20,254 nucleotides of DNA from positions 1 to 20,254 of the forward strand of contig CAYHBW010000013.1 in the NCBI GenBank assembly GCA_964355085.1, read 5' to 3'. The stretch is from REEB48 sp964355085. GTDB taxonomy: Bacteria; Patescibacteriota; Minisyncoccia; UBA6257; 02-FULL-45-10c. This document shows, one piece after another, positions 6,598 through 13,970 of the stretch; position 1 is the first letter of the stretch; the number at the start of each line of letters is the position of its first letter. The notes below the pieces were generated by a model, which made no database searches, had not been told where the DNA came from, and worked only from the letters and a program-made list of their open reading frames with translations. Both the position numbers and the translations under genes were made by a program.

Positions 6598-7713
6598 ATG
6601 GCTAAATTATTCACTTCCAACAACTGGCGGACGCGCGCTCCGGATTATGTGATCGTAACCTGCTCTTTTCTGCTTGTCATAATAGGCCTGGCGATGCTCA
6701 CCAGCGCATCATCGGACAGAGGACAGCTGAAATTCGGAGACAGTTACTTTTATCTCAAGCATCAGCTTGCTTACGGATTAAGTCTGGGAGTCATCCTTTT
6801 TTTTCTCGGATCTAAACTGTACTACCGCCATCTGCAGACATTCGCCATACCGCTCCTGATTGTAAATTTCATCCTTCTGCTTCTGATATTCACCCCTCTC
6901 GGTCTTAATTCCGGCGGAGCGACGCGCTGGCTTCAACTCGGACCGGTTTCTTTCCAGCCGTCGGAACTTCTGAAAATCACCTTCATAGTCTATCTGGCTT
7001 CCTGGCTAAGCTCGCGATCGAACCGCGAAGAGGATTTTTGGACTGGGTACGTGCCTTTTCTGGCCTTGATCGGAATAACCGGCTTCCTGCTTATCTTTCA
7101 GCCGTCCACAAGCACGGCATTCATACTCATAATGACGGCTCTTGCCATGTATTTCTCAAGCGGAGCGAAGATATCGTACATACTCGGGACGCTCATTCTG
7201 GGCGCTGCGGCCTTCCTAATCATTTCTTACCTTACGCCTTACAGATGGCAACGGCTGATGACTTATCTGGACCCGGAAACAGATACTAGAACCTCATCCT
7301 ACCAGATAATCCAGGCGAAAAACGCCATAGGTTCGGGCGGCCTTTGGGGCGTCGGATACGGCCAATCTACGACAAAGATCCGCTCCCTGCCTCAACCGAT
7401 AGACGATTCTATTTTCGCGGTCATCGCCGAAGAACTCGGTTTTGTCGGATCGGCGTTCATCATACTGCTTTTCGCGCTTGTGGCGCTGCGGAGCTTCATA
7501 CTCTCCAAGAGAGCGCCGGATAAATTCGGGCAGCTGCTTTTCATAGGATTCGGCGCGCTCATAACGATACAATCCTTCATGCATATCGGGGCGATCTCCG
7601 GCCTCATACCGCTGACCGGCGTCCCGCTTCCTTTCATCAGTTACGGAGGAACTGCGCTCGCAATTTTTATGGGAATTTCAGGTATAATGGTAAATATATC
7701 CAAACATAGCTGA
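6598..7713 (+). CDS. ftsW: FtsW/RodA (SEDS) peptidoglycan glycosyltransferase
   Basis: This 371-residue polytopic membrane protein belongs to the SEDS family, which polymerises lipid II into glycan strands together with a class B penicillin-binding protein. About ten hydrophobic segments are visible. Signature parts are GGATRWLQLGPVSFQPSE (large loop, Arg and Gln-Pro-Ser-Glu motif), GSGGLWGVGYGQS, the periplasmic loop PQPIDDSIFAVIAEE with the catalytic Asp, and the C-terminal GVPLPFISYGGT. Length is normal. FtsW is favoured over RodA because murG follows directly, as in dcw clusters; sequence alone does not settle this. Translation is probably coupled to the upstream amidohydrolase gene, with 1 nt between stop and start. 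Confidence 0.93.
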   Translation: MAKLFTSNNWRTRAPDYVIVTCSFLLVIIGLAMLTSASSDRGQLKFGDSYFYLKHQLAYGLSLGVILFFLGSKLYYRHLQTFAIPLLIVNFILLLLIFTPLGLNSGGATRWLQLGPVSFQPSELLKITFIVYLASWLSSRSNREEDFWTGYVPFLALIGITGFLLIFQPSTSTAFILIMTALAMYFSSGAKISYILGTLILGAAAFLIISYLTPYRWQRLMTYLDPETDTRTSSYQIIQAKNAIGSGGLWGVGYGQSTTKIRSLPQPIDDSIFAVIAEELGFVGSAFIILLFALVALRSFILSKRAPDKFGQLLFIGFGALITIQSFMHIGAISGLIPLTGVPLPFISYGGTALAIFMGISGIMVNISKHS

Positions 7714-7724
7714 AAGATAAATCC

Positions 7725-8882
7725 ATGAAAACATTCAGGGTATTGCTGGCGGGAGGCGGAACAGGCGGACATATATTCCCGCTTATTGCGGTTGCGCAGG
7801 AAATCAGAAAACAGACCGCTCCGTATGAAATAAACATCGACATGCGGTATTTCGGATCCGCATATCAATACGCAAATGAAATTGTCGATAACGACATCGA
7901 ATTCGTCCCGGTACTCTCAAGCAAATTGAGGAGATATTGGTCCCTGATGAACGCAGTCGACTTTTTCAAATTCGCGGCCAGTATTCCGCAACTCCTATGG
8001 AAAATATTCTTTTTCATGCCTGACGTTATCTTCTCAAAAGGCGGCCCGGGAGCCCTGGCGGTCGTCTTAGTCGGAAAATTCTACGGCATTCCGATAGTCG
8101 TGCATGAATCAGACAGCATCCCCGGACTGACGAACGCCATATCGGGGAAATTGGCGAAAAAAATATTTCTCGCATTCGCATCCGCCTCCGCCTACTTCAA
8201 TGAAAAAAAGACGGAAATAGTCGGCAATCCTGTACGACAATCCCTATTGGACCAGAAAGCATCCCTTGGCGCGGATGAAAATACGGCGAAAATCACCGGC
8301 AGAAAAGGGTTCGGCCTGAATAATGAAATACCCCTGATTCTCGTGCTTGGAGGATCCCAAGGAGCGGAAAAACTCAATGATTTCATAATGGAAAATCTGG
8401 AGAATCTCCTTGAAGAATATCAGATTCTCCATCAGACCGGTCCTGCAAATTATGATGCCTATAAAAAGGAATATGAATTCCTGACAAAAGATTGGAGCGA
8501 TGTGCAGAAAAACAGGTATGTCTTCAAGGCGTTTTTTGATAACGACCTTGCCGATGCGCTGGCAGCGGCCGACATCGTGATTACCCGCGCCGGCGCCGGC
8601 TCACTATTTGAGCTTATGGCCTTCGGAAAACCCGCGATAATAATTCCCCTTAATCAATCGGCCAACGATCATCAGATAGAAAATGCCAGAATTTACGCCA
8701 AAACCGGCGCCGCATACATCATTTCGGAGGAAAATCTTCTTGGGAACATCGTATCGGATACAATCAGAAACATACTTGGAAAGGACGGTAAATATGATAA
8801 AATGAGCCAATCCGCGCAAAGTTTTTACCGACCGGATACGGCCCAAGCCGTAGCCAGATACCTGCTGTCATTCATTTCCTAA
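7725..8882 (+). CDS. murG: MurG, UDP-GlcNAc:lipid I GlcNAc transferase
   Basis: MurG adds GlcNAc from UDP-GlcNAc to lipid I on the inner face of the membrane and so forms lipid II, the substrate of the FtsW encoded just upstream. The 385-residue protein has both Rossmann halves. The N-terminal half has the Gly-rich loop GGGTGGHIFP near residue 10, FSKGGPGALAVVL and VVHESDSIPGLTN. The C-terminal half has VLGGSQGAEKLN, then TRAGAGSLFELMAFGKP and the donor-site segment NQSANDHQIENA. It is slightly longer than the E. coli enzyme. It starts 11 nt after ftsW with only a weak purine-rich site. The usual dcw genes murC, murB, ftsQ, ftsA and ftsZ do not follow; gltX does. Confidence 0.95.
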   Translation: MKTFRVLLAGGGTGGHIFPLIAVAQEIRKQTAPYEINIDMRYFGSAYQYANEIVDNDIEFVPVLSSKLRRYWSLMNAVDFFKFAASIPQLLWKIFFFMPDVIFSKGGPGALAVVLVGKFYGIPIVVHESDSIPGLTNAISGKLAKKIFLAFASASAYFNEKKTEIVGNPVRQSLLDQKASLGADENTAKITGRKGFGLNNEIPLILVLGGSQGAEKLNDFIMENLENLLEEYQILHQTGPANYDAYKKEYEFLTKDWSDVQKNRYVFKAFFDNDLADALAAADIVITRAGAGSLFELMAFGKPAIIIPLNQSANDHQIENARIYAKTGAAYIISEENLLGNIVSDTIRNILGKDGKYDKMSQSAQSFYRPDTAQAVARYLLSFIS

Positions 8883-8883
8883 A

Positions 8884-10332
8884 ATGATCATCACAAGATT
8901 CGCCCCCAGTCCTACCGGAGAACTTCATATCGGCGGCGCGAGAACCGCGCTGTTTGCTTTTCTGTTCGCCCGGCATAATGGCGGTAAATTCCTGCTGCGC
9001 ATAGAAGACACCGACAGAGAACGCTATGTCCCGGAATCAGTCGGCCGCATAACCGAAGCTCTGGACTGGCTCGGCCTTACGCCTGACAACAAAGACAGCG
9101 TCATGGTGCAGTCCGAACGGCTGGAAATATACAGGAAAGCGGCCGAACAGCTTCTGAAGTCCGGCGATGCCTATGTCTGCACCTGCAGTAAAGAAAAACT
9201 GGCTGCCGACCGGGAGCGGCAGATGTCGAAAAAAAAACCGCCGCGATATGAAGGGCATTGCAGGAATCTCGCCTTAAAAATACCGGATGCGGACGGCGGC
9301 AATTTTGTCATACGCATGAAGATGCCGGAGCAGGGGAGCGTAACGATCAGCGATCTTGTCAGAGGCGACGTCGTGTTCGATCTTTCTCTTTTTGACGATC
9401 AGGTATTGCTGAAATCCGACGGATATCCGACTTATCACCTTGCTTCCGTTGTCGATGATCATGATATGGAAATAAGCCACGTGATCCGCGCCGAAGAATG
9501 GCTCCCATCCACGCCGAAACACGTCATTCTTTACAAAATGTTTGGCTGGACAGCCCCGTCTTTCGCGCATCTTCCGATAATCCTGGCGCCTGACCGGTCA
9601 AAACTCTCAAAAAGACACGGAGCGACCGGAGTTTTTGAATATAAAAAAATGGGATATGTCGGAGAAGCGCTGATAAATTTCATAGCCCTTCTCGGATGGC
9701 ATGCGCCTGACAATCGGGAAATTTTCTCAATCGGAGACCTGATAAAGGAGTTCTCGTTGGAGCGGGTCCAGAAAGGCGGCGCTGTTTTCGATATCAAAAA
9801 ACTCGACTGGTTGAACGGCGAATACCTGAAAAACCTCCCGACTGGAGAACTATACGGGAAATTATCTGAATTTTACAAAGAAGCAACAGGTATTCTTTCC
9901 GACAAAGATTCCGACTTCAAGCTTCTGGAGCTCGGAAGATCCCGCATTCAGAAATTGTCGGATTTCACCGCCCTGAAAGAATCTTTCGCCGTCGGCGAAT
10001 ATGACAGGAATCTTCTTATCTGGAAAAACAGATCTGCCGGAGAAATCAGGGAAAATCTTACAAAAGTCCTGGAGATTACAAGGACGGCGCTTGCCGGAGA
10101 GTTCAACCGCAAGGGGCTTGAATCCCATATAATGCCGTATGCGGACTCTGCCGGACTATCCGGCTCGACGGACGGACGCCCGGACAGGGGAAGCGTGCTT
10201 TGGCCTCTGCGCGTAGCGCTCTCCGGGAAGGAAAAATCTCCGGGACCGTTCGAAATCATGGATATGATCGGAAAAGAAGAATCTCTCCGCAGAATTGAAA
10301 CGGCAATCGGGAAATTACAGGAAACGGAATAA
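8884..10332 (+). CDS. gltX: glutamyl-tRNA synthetase
   Basis: GluRS charges tRNA-Glu with glutamate. This class I synthetase of 482 residues opens with RFAPSPTGELHIGGARTAL, where HIGG (15-18) is the HIGH signature, followed by LLRIEDTDRER. The KMSKS loop is KLSKR at 240-244. A zinc-site motif is visible as Cys99-x-Cys101 and a His125-Cys126 pair, as in E. coli-type enzymes. The catalytic domain continues with GWHAPDNREIF and VQKGGAVFDIKKLDWLNGEYL, and a shorter helical anticodon-binding domain ends the protein. It starts 1 nt after murG, so it is probably cotranscribed with the wall genes. Whether it is discriminating or also charges tRNA-Gln, as in bacteria that use GatCAB, cannot be decided from this window. 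Confidence 0.95.
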   Translation: MIITRFAPSPTGELHIGGARTALFAFLFARHNGGKFLLRIEDTDRERYVPESVGRITEALDWLGLTPDNKDSVMVQSERLEIYRKAAEQLLKSGDAYVCTCSKEKLAADRERQMSKKKPPRYEGHCRNLALKIPDADGGNFVIRMKMPEQGSVTISDLVRGDVVFDLSLFDDQVLLKSDGYPTYHLASVVDDHDMEISHVIRAEEWLPSTPKHVILYKMFGWTAPSFAHLPIILAPDRSKLSKRHGATGVFEYKKMGYVGEALINFIALLGWHAPDNREIFSIGDLIKEFSLERVQKGGAVFDIKKLDWLNGEYLKNLPTGELYGKLSEFYKEATGILSDKDSDFKLLELGRSRIQKLSDFTALKESFAVGEYDRNLLIWKNRSAGEIRENLTKVLEITRTALAGEFNRKGLESHIMPYADSAGLSGSTDGRPDRGSVLWPLRVALSGKEKSPGPFEIMDMIGKEESLRRIETAIGKLQETE

Positions 10333-10338
10333 TGAATC

Positions 10339-11625
10339 ATGAATTACGCATATCGGACGCTGAAAAAACCGGATATGAAATCATTATTCATATTTTCCGC
10401 GATTCTTTATTCTTCATTCCTGATGCATCTTTCTTTTGCCGCCGAAATGCCGGAAGAATTGCGGGACAGCATATCCCAAAAAACAAAAGAGCTTGAAACC
10501 GTCAACCAGCAGATAGCTGAAACCCAGAAAAAACTTGAAGAAACGGAAGGCAAGGGAAGAACCCTCAAAAGCGAGATAACGCAGGTGGATCAGAAACTCA
10601 ATCAGCTGAATCTCGGTATAAAAGCGAGCGAAATAAACATCAGCAAACTTAGACTCGAAATTGATTCGCTTCAATACGATCTCAAGGATATTCGGGGATC
10701 GATGGACGCGACCCGCGCCGGGATAATCAAGCTTTTCAAAGAACTCGTGAAAAAAGACCGGGAATCGATCCTGCTTACTTTCCTTCGCGGGAACAGTCTG
10801 GCCGACAGCGTGAATGAGCTGGAAAACACGGTCAGTCTGAATTCCAGTCTTTCCGGAAAAGTGACCGAGCTTCAGATACTGGATAAGCAGGTCGGGGAAA
10901 ATATCGATTCGACCGCCAGGAAAAAAAATCAGGTCGAAATGGAAAATGAAAACCTGAAGAATAAGAAATCGATCGCCGCGAACCAGAAGGTCGACAAGCA
11001 GAATCTTCTTACGGCCACTAAAAACCAGGAAAAGAACTATCAGAATCTCCTTAGCGAACTCGAGAAGCAGCAGAACGCCATTTCCGACGAAATCGGAAAA
11101 TTTGAAGACCAGCTGCGCGCTTCATTCGACCCGTCTCTTCTGCCAAGTAAGCGGCCGGGGGTTTTTTCCTGGCCGATACAGCTGAAAAAATACGGCGGCC
11201 TCGCTTATCTTACCCAGCATTTCGGAGAAAAGTCCTATCTATACCGCGGAAAACCGCACAACGGGCTCGATGTCGGAGGACCGCTGGGAACTCCTATACT
11301 CGCAGCCGACGACGGAACTGTTTCAGCGGTTGACAATAACGACAAAAGTTCCTGGCAGAAATATCAGTACGGGAAATATGTGATGATCGAACACGGGAAC
11401 AACATCTCCACTCTTTACGCCCACCTCTCCAAACAAATAGTCAAAAAAGGGGATTCGGTGAAGCGCGGAGATATCATCGGCTACCTCGGTAATACCGGTT
11501 ATGCGACGGGCCCGCATCTCCACTTCGGGGCGTATTGGACTCCCAGCATCCAATTCAAGACGATTTCGCCGGCAACCGGCCTGGTTCCGGTCGGCGTGAT
11601 CATCAATCCGGAAGACTACCTTTAA
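10339..11625 (+). CDS. secreted coiled-coil M23 peptidase (EnvC/NlpD-like)
   Basis: This 428-residue exported protein probably cleaves peptidoglycan cross-bridges or activates another wall hydrolase. A hydrophobic signal segment (about residues 15-33, ending SFAA before EMPEE) is followed by long coiled coils (about 38-130 and 180-265, rich in Lys, Glu, Gln and Leu). A C-terminal LytM/M23 domain carries the zinc ligands His307 and Asp311 (HNGLD), His362 (YAHLS), and His393 and His395 (GPHLHFG). All metal and catalytic residues are there, unlike in E. coli EnvC, so real endopeptidase activity is expected. The start used here gives a 12-residue lead before MKSLF; the internal ATG at 10375 is a credible alternative. 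The gene follows gltX by 6 nt and ends the operon, which links hydrolysis to the FtsW/MurG synthesis genes. Confidence 0.9.
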   Translation: MNYAYRTLKKPDMKSLFIFSAILYSSFLMHLSFAAEMPEELRDSISQKTKELETVNQQIAETQKKLEETEGKGRTLKSEITQVDQKLNQLNLGIKASEINISKLRLEIDSLQYDLKDIRGSMDATRAGIIKLFKELVKKDRESILLTFLRGNSLADSVNELENTVSLNSSLSGKVTELQILDKQVGENIDSTARKKNQVEMENENLKNKKSIAANQKVDKQNLLTATKNQEKNYQNLLSELEKQQNAISDEIGKFEDQLRASFDPSLLPSKRPGVFSWPIQLKKYGGLAYLTQHFGEKSYLYRGKPHNGLDVGGPLGTPILAADDGTVSAVDNNDKSSWQKYQYGKYVMIEHGNNISTLYAHLSKQIVKKGDSVKRGDIIGYLGNTGYATGPHLHFGAYWTPSIQFKTISPATGLVPVGVIINPEDYL

Positions 11626-11662
11626 AATAAAACCGGCGTTTGAAGACCTGATCCGCCAAAAA

Positions 11663-11671
11663 TGGTATAAT
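11663..11671 (+). promoter_or_regulatory. extended -10 promoter for the 86-aa gene
   Basis: TGGTATAAT fits the extended -10 pattern TGnTATAAT exactly. No good -35 stands at 16-18 nt (a TTGAAG is 20 nt away). Transcription should begin around 11678, only about 5 nt before the ATG at 11683, so the mRNA would be nearly leaderless. No Shine-Dalgarno is present. Confidence 0.6.
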
Positions 11672-11682
11672 AATGATAATAT

Positions 11683-11943
11683 ATGCTGTTTGATCAATTA
11701 CTGCGCCTATTCGATCTTTTTAATGCCAGCGCCAGGCAACTGGCTGTTTTCATACCTCAAACCGGCCCGGAATTGCTGGAAATGCTCAAAAAACTGCTGT
11801 TCGCCGTAAAGGATACAGATGTATGGCTTGGAAACACTTTCGGCATAAGCATGCAGAAATTCGCCGAAGTCATATTGAAGATACTTCTGGCGTCCGGAGA
11901 ATTCATACTGAATCTGATAAAAGAGATAGCCGGCAGGGTTTAA
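11683..11943 (+). CDS. 86-aa amphipathic helical protein of unknown function
   Basis: I do not recognise this family. The protein is almost wholly helical in appearance, with Leu/Phe/Ile-rich faces (LLRLFDLF, LLEMLKKLLFAV, FAEVILKILLA, FILNLIKEIAGRV) broken by one polar turn (TDVWLGNTFG). It has few prolines, a weak N-terminal charge and no clear signal peptide. It could be a membrane-associated amphipathic helix protein. It has its own unit: an extended -10 promoter just before the ATG and a terminator 14 nt after the stop. This supports a real small gene separate from the long operon that ends 57 nt upstream. A toxin-like or pore-like role can be imagined but nothing in the sequence proves it. 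Confidence 0.6.
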   Translation: MLFDQLLRLFDLFNASARQLAVFIPQTGPELLEMLKKLLFAVKDTDVWLGNTFGISMQKFAEVILKILLASGEFILNLIKEIAGRV

Positions 11944-11956
11944 TGGAAATATCCGG

Positions 11957-11988
11957 GCGGGCATGAATATACAGAGACCCGCTTTTTT
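11957..11988 (+). terminator. intrinsic terminator after the 86-aa gene
   Basis: GCGGG (11957-11961) pairs with CCCGC (11978-11982) across a 16-nt loop, followed at once by six T. The stem is short and the loop long, so efficiency may be modest, but the position 14 nt past a stop codon fits well. Confidence 0.65.
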
Positions 11989-11998
11989 GTCCTTATGT

Positions 11999-12028
11999 TA
12001 TGTCGCAAAAGGTATATTGTGCGACATA
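11999..12028. repeat. perfect 9-bp inverted repeat between convergent genes
   Basis: TATGTCGCA (11999-12007) and TGCGACATA (12020-12028) are exact reverse complements around a 12-nt spacer. No T tract follows on either strand, so it is not a classical terminator. It could be a protein-binding dyad, a REP-like unit or an mRNA 3'-end stem. Confidence 0.6.
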
Positions 12029-12063
12029 TAGTAGGTAAAAATGACGCCTCTTCCCCGCCGAAA

Positions 12064-12666
12064 TCAACTCACCGCACTGACCGCGCTTAAAAGAAGAAAT
12101 ATCCCGATAGTATCTAAAACCCAGGAAAGCATCATGAATTTCCGGTCGGACAACTGATATACGCCGAGAAGGCCTATCCCCAATTCATCCGGGAATGGTG
12201 ATGCTATTATCAGCGCCCCGAGAACCGGCCCGAGCCAAGTGAAATATTTTGTATAAGTGACCCAGCGGATCTTAAAAATAGAGTCACCGCCTACTTTACG
12301 AAATACCTGTCTTAGTTCTCCGACTAATCCGTCTTTCATGAAGCGGAAGAGTATGTAATCCCCCAGAACAGATCCGATTCCGCCGATCAAAGAGATTTGC
12401 AAGATGCTGAATTCATCAAGCATCAAAAAAAACAGGGCCGTAGCAGGAGTTACCGTGAACGTGGAAACAAAAAACATGCCGATAATGAAAATTCCGAGAT
12501 ATCCGAGTCTTCCGATATAATGAGCTGAATCATCGAGAATTCCAGTCCGGCCCAGGAAATATGTCACTGCAATCACAATAAACAAGGCCGTGAGATTCGG
12601 GTATCCGTAACTCTTTTTAAATATGTTTTTCTTATCCGGCATATTGAATTTTTTCCAATTCCGCAC
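12064..12666 (-). CDS. VTT/DedA-like small polytopic membrane protein
   Basis: This 200-residue protein has about five hydrophobic segments and the pattern GYLGIFIIGMFFVSTFTVTPATALFFLM, then GGIGSVLGDYILFRF and a late ASPFPDELGIGLLG. This resembles the VTT/SNARE-associated (DedA) family, whose bacterial members act as lipid scramblases or transporters and affect envelope integrity. The match is by pattern only, and members vary widely. The start used here is a GTG (12666) with GGAG 4 nt upstream, giving a 35-nt overlap with the M23 gene. The ATG at 12642 (MPDKKNIF) is a good alternative with an 11-nt overlap. Either way it is translationally coupled to the M23 peptidase gene. It points towards the 86-aa gene. 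Confidence 0.7.
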   Translation of the reverse strand: MRNWKKFNMPDKKNIFKKSYGYPNLTALFIVIAVTYFLGRTGILDDSAHYIGRLGYLGIFIIGMFFVSTFTVTPATALFFLMLDEFSILQISLIGGIGSVLGDYILFRFMKDGLVGELRQVFRKVGGDSIFKIRWVTYTKYFTWLGPVLGALIIASPFPDELGIGLLGVYQLSDRKFMMLSWVLDTIGIFLLLSAVSAVS

Positions 12667-13831
12667 TTAACTCCGACATTATTTTTTGAAAATCCTGAAT
12701 ATCTGCCTCGCTGACCGGTTCGATTGAAGGAACTTTTTCCGTGAACGGATTGATGAACGCCCCGAATTTGTGCATTTCATAATGCAGGTGCGGACCGGTT
12801 GAAAGTCCGGTCGATCCGACATAACCCACAATCTGACCTTGGCGAACCTTAGCTCCGACCCGGATTCCTTTAGCCAAAGAAGAAAAATGCCCGTAAACAG
12901 TCGTATAAGTATCATTGTGCCTGACTTTCACGGAAAGACCGTAAGGCCCGTTCCAACCCGCCTGAATTACCGTGCCGTCCCCGACAGTCACAGCCGGAGT
13001 GCCGTGGGCAGCCGCGTAATCTATTCCCCTATGCGGAGAAACGGAGTTTCCGGTTACGGGATTTATTCTCCGATAAGTGAAGCCGGAGCTGATATATCTG
13101 TATTGCAGAGGCGCTTTCAGAAAAACTTTCTGCAAAGAATTTCCATTCTCATCATAATATCCCTCCCGCGTTTCATTTCCGGAAAAATGGAATCCTTTGA
13201 AATTTTCTCCTGCGTTGATGAACTCCGCCGCCAGAATTTTTCCGACATGATCATATTCGCCGTCCCGGTACTTTTGCTCATAAATGACCCGGAAAGAATC
13301 GCCCTTTTGGATTTCTCCGGCGAAATCTATCTGCCAGGCGAACATTTCCGCCAAAGCCAGCGCCAGCCGCTGGTCGATTCCCCGTGAAATCACCGTCTTG
13401 TAAAGGGACTCCTCGATTATCCCCCGCTCCTCGGCAATCCGCGTTTCATATTCTATTTTAATTCTGGATGCGCTCCAAAATTCCGCAGTAGTCGTCGCGC
13501 GGTTGATTATCAGCTGCTCATCGCCGTTTATATCATATCTAATCTCCTGTAAAATACCCGCCTTGTCATATCCGAAGGCCATGACGCGATTCGCTATGAT
13601 TTCAGAAAAATCATAAACCGGTCTGGCGCCTTCATAAATCAGAAAGGCGGAAGATGTCGCGATTCCGACCTTGCTCATGAAAGTTGAAAACGTTGTTCCG
13701 GATGGAATGACCTGGTAACCCCACGCCAATTCCGGATCGAGAATGAATTTTTTCCAACCCCAAAAACCGGCAACCGCAATAAGCGCGGCGACCGTCGTTC
13801 CGACTGCAATCTTCAATAAAAACGGCCTCAT
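12632..13831 (-). CDS. membrane-anchored M23 peptidase, MepM/Csd3-like
   Basis: From the ATG at 13831 the product has 399 residues. A TTG nine bases upstream (13840) keeps the frame open, but it lies within a hairpin. An N-terminal membrane anchor or uncleaved signal (about residues 5-24) precedes a middle region that matches the Csd3/MepM type (the stretch around LALAEMFAWQIDFAGEIQKGD, then FRVIYEQKYRDGEY and AAEFINAGENFKGFHF). The M23 domain follows with His267 and Asp271 (HRGID), His315 (YGHFS), and His348 and His350 (GPHLHYE). Members cut D-Ala-meso-DAP cross-links to allow wall growth; that specificity is inferred. It differs in architecture from the coiled-coil M23 protein at 10339-11625 (no coiled coil). 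The downstream VTT-like gene overlaps its end. It is divergent from the acyltransferase gene. Confidence 0.9.
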   Translation of the reverse strand: MRPFLLKIAVGTTVAALIAVAGFWGWKKFILDPELAWGYQVIPSGTTFSTFMSKVGIATSSAFLIYEGARPVYDFSEIIANRVMAFGYDKAGILQEIRYDINGDEQLIINRATTTAEFWSASRIKIEYETRIAEERGIIEESLYKTVISRGIDQRLALALAEMFAWQIDFAGEIQKGDSFRVIYEQKYRDGEYDHVGKILAAEFINAGENFKGFHFSGNETREGYYDENGNSLQKVFLKAPLQYRYISSGFTYRRINPVTGNSVSPHRGIDYAAAHGTPAVTVGDGTVIQAGWNGPYGLSVKVRHNDTYTTVYGHFSSLAKGIRVGAKVRQGQIVGYVGSTGLSTGPHLHYEMHKFGAFINPFTEKVPSIEPVSEADIQDFQKIMSELSAELEKIQYAG

Positions 13832-13836
13832 GAAGT

Positions 13837-13857
13837 TCAATTTTAAGATAAAATTGA
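13837..13857 (-). promoter_or_regulatory. leader hairpin directly before the M23 start codon
   Basis: TCAATTTTA and TAAAATTGA form a perfect 9-bp stem with a 3-nt loop, ending 6 nt before the ATG at 13831. It would form in the leader of the minus-strand transcript and cover the place where a Shine-Dalgarno would be expected. No such site is seen. Confidence 0.45.
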
Positions 13858-13868
13858 TTGTTTTTATA

Positions 13869-13897
13869 ATTTTAGCACGGATTTATGACATCTTAAA
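13869..13897 (-). promoter_or_regulatory. candidate promoter for the M23-VTT operon
   Basis: On the minus strand, TTTAAG (13897-13892), a 17-nt spacer and TAAAAT (13874-13869) give a start near 13862 and a leader of about 30 nt. The -10 matches at five of six positions; the -35 is weak. Confidence 0.35.
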
Positions 13898-13913
13898 AAT
13901 CTGAAAATGGGCT

Positions 13914-13942
13914 TTTACATGCACTCAATTATGGTTTAATAT
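13914..13942 (+). promoter_or_regulatory. promoter for the NagX-like acyltransferase gene
   Basis: TTTACA (13914-13919), a 17-nt spacer and TAATAT (13937-13942) form a good sigma-70-type promoter, about 30 nt before the ATG at 13971. The Shine-Dalgarno AGGA (13963-13966) lies 4 nt before that ATG. Confidence 0.6.
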
Positions 13943-13970
13943 ATAGAAAGTTCATCGAAAGTAGGACTAA

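Noticed and set aside
7683..7688. TATAAT hexamer near the end of ftsW as a murG promoter
   Set aside because: It lies within ftsW codons and has no -35 at a good distance. The tight spacing of ftsW and murG fits co-transcription.
11999..12028. Bidirectional terminator
   Set aside because: No run of T follows the stem on either strand.
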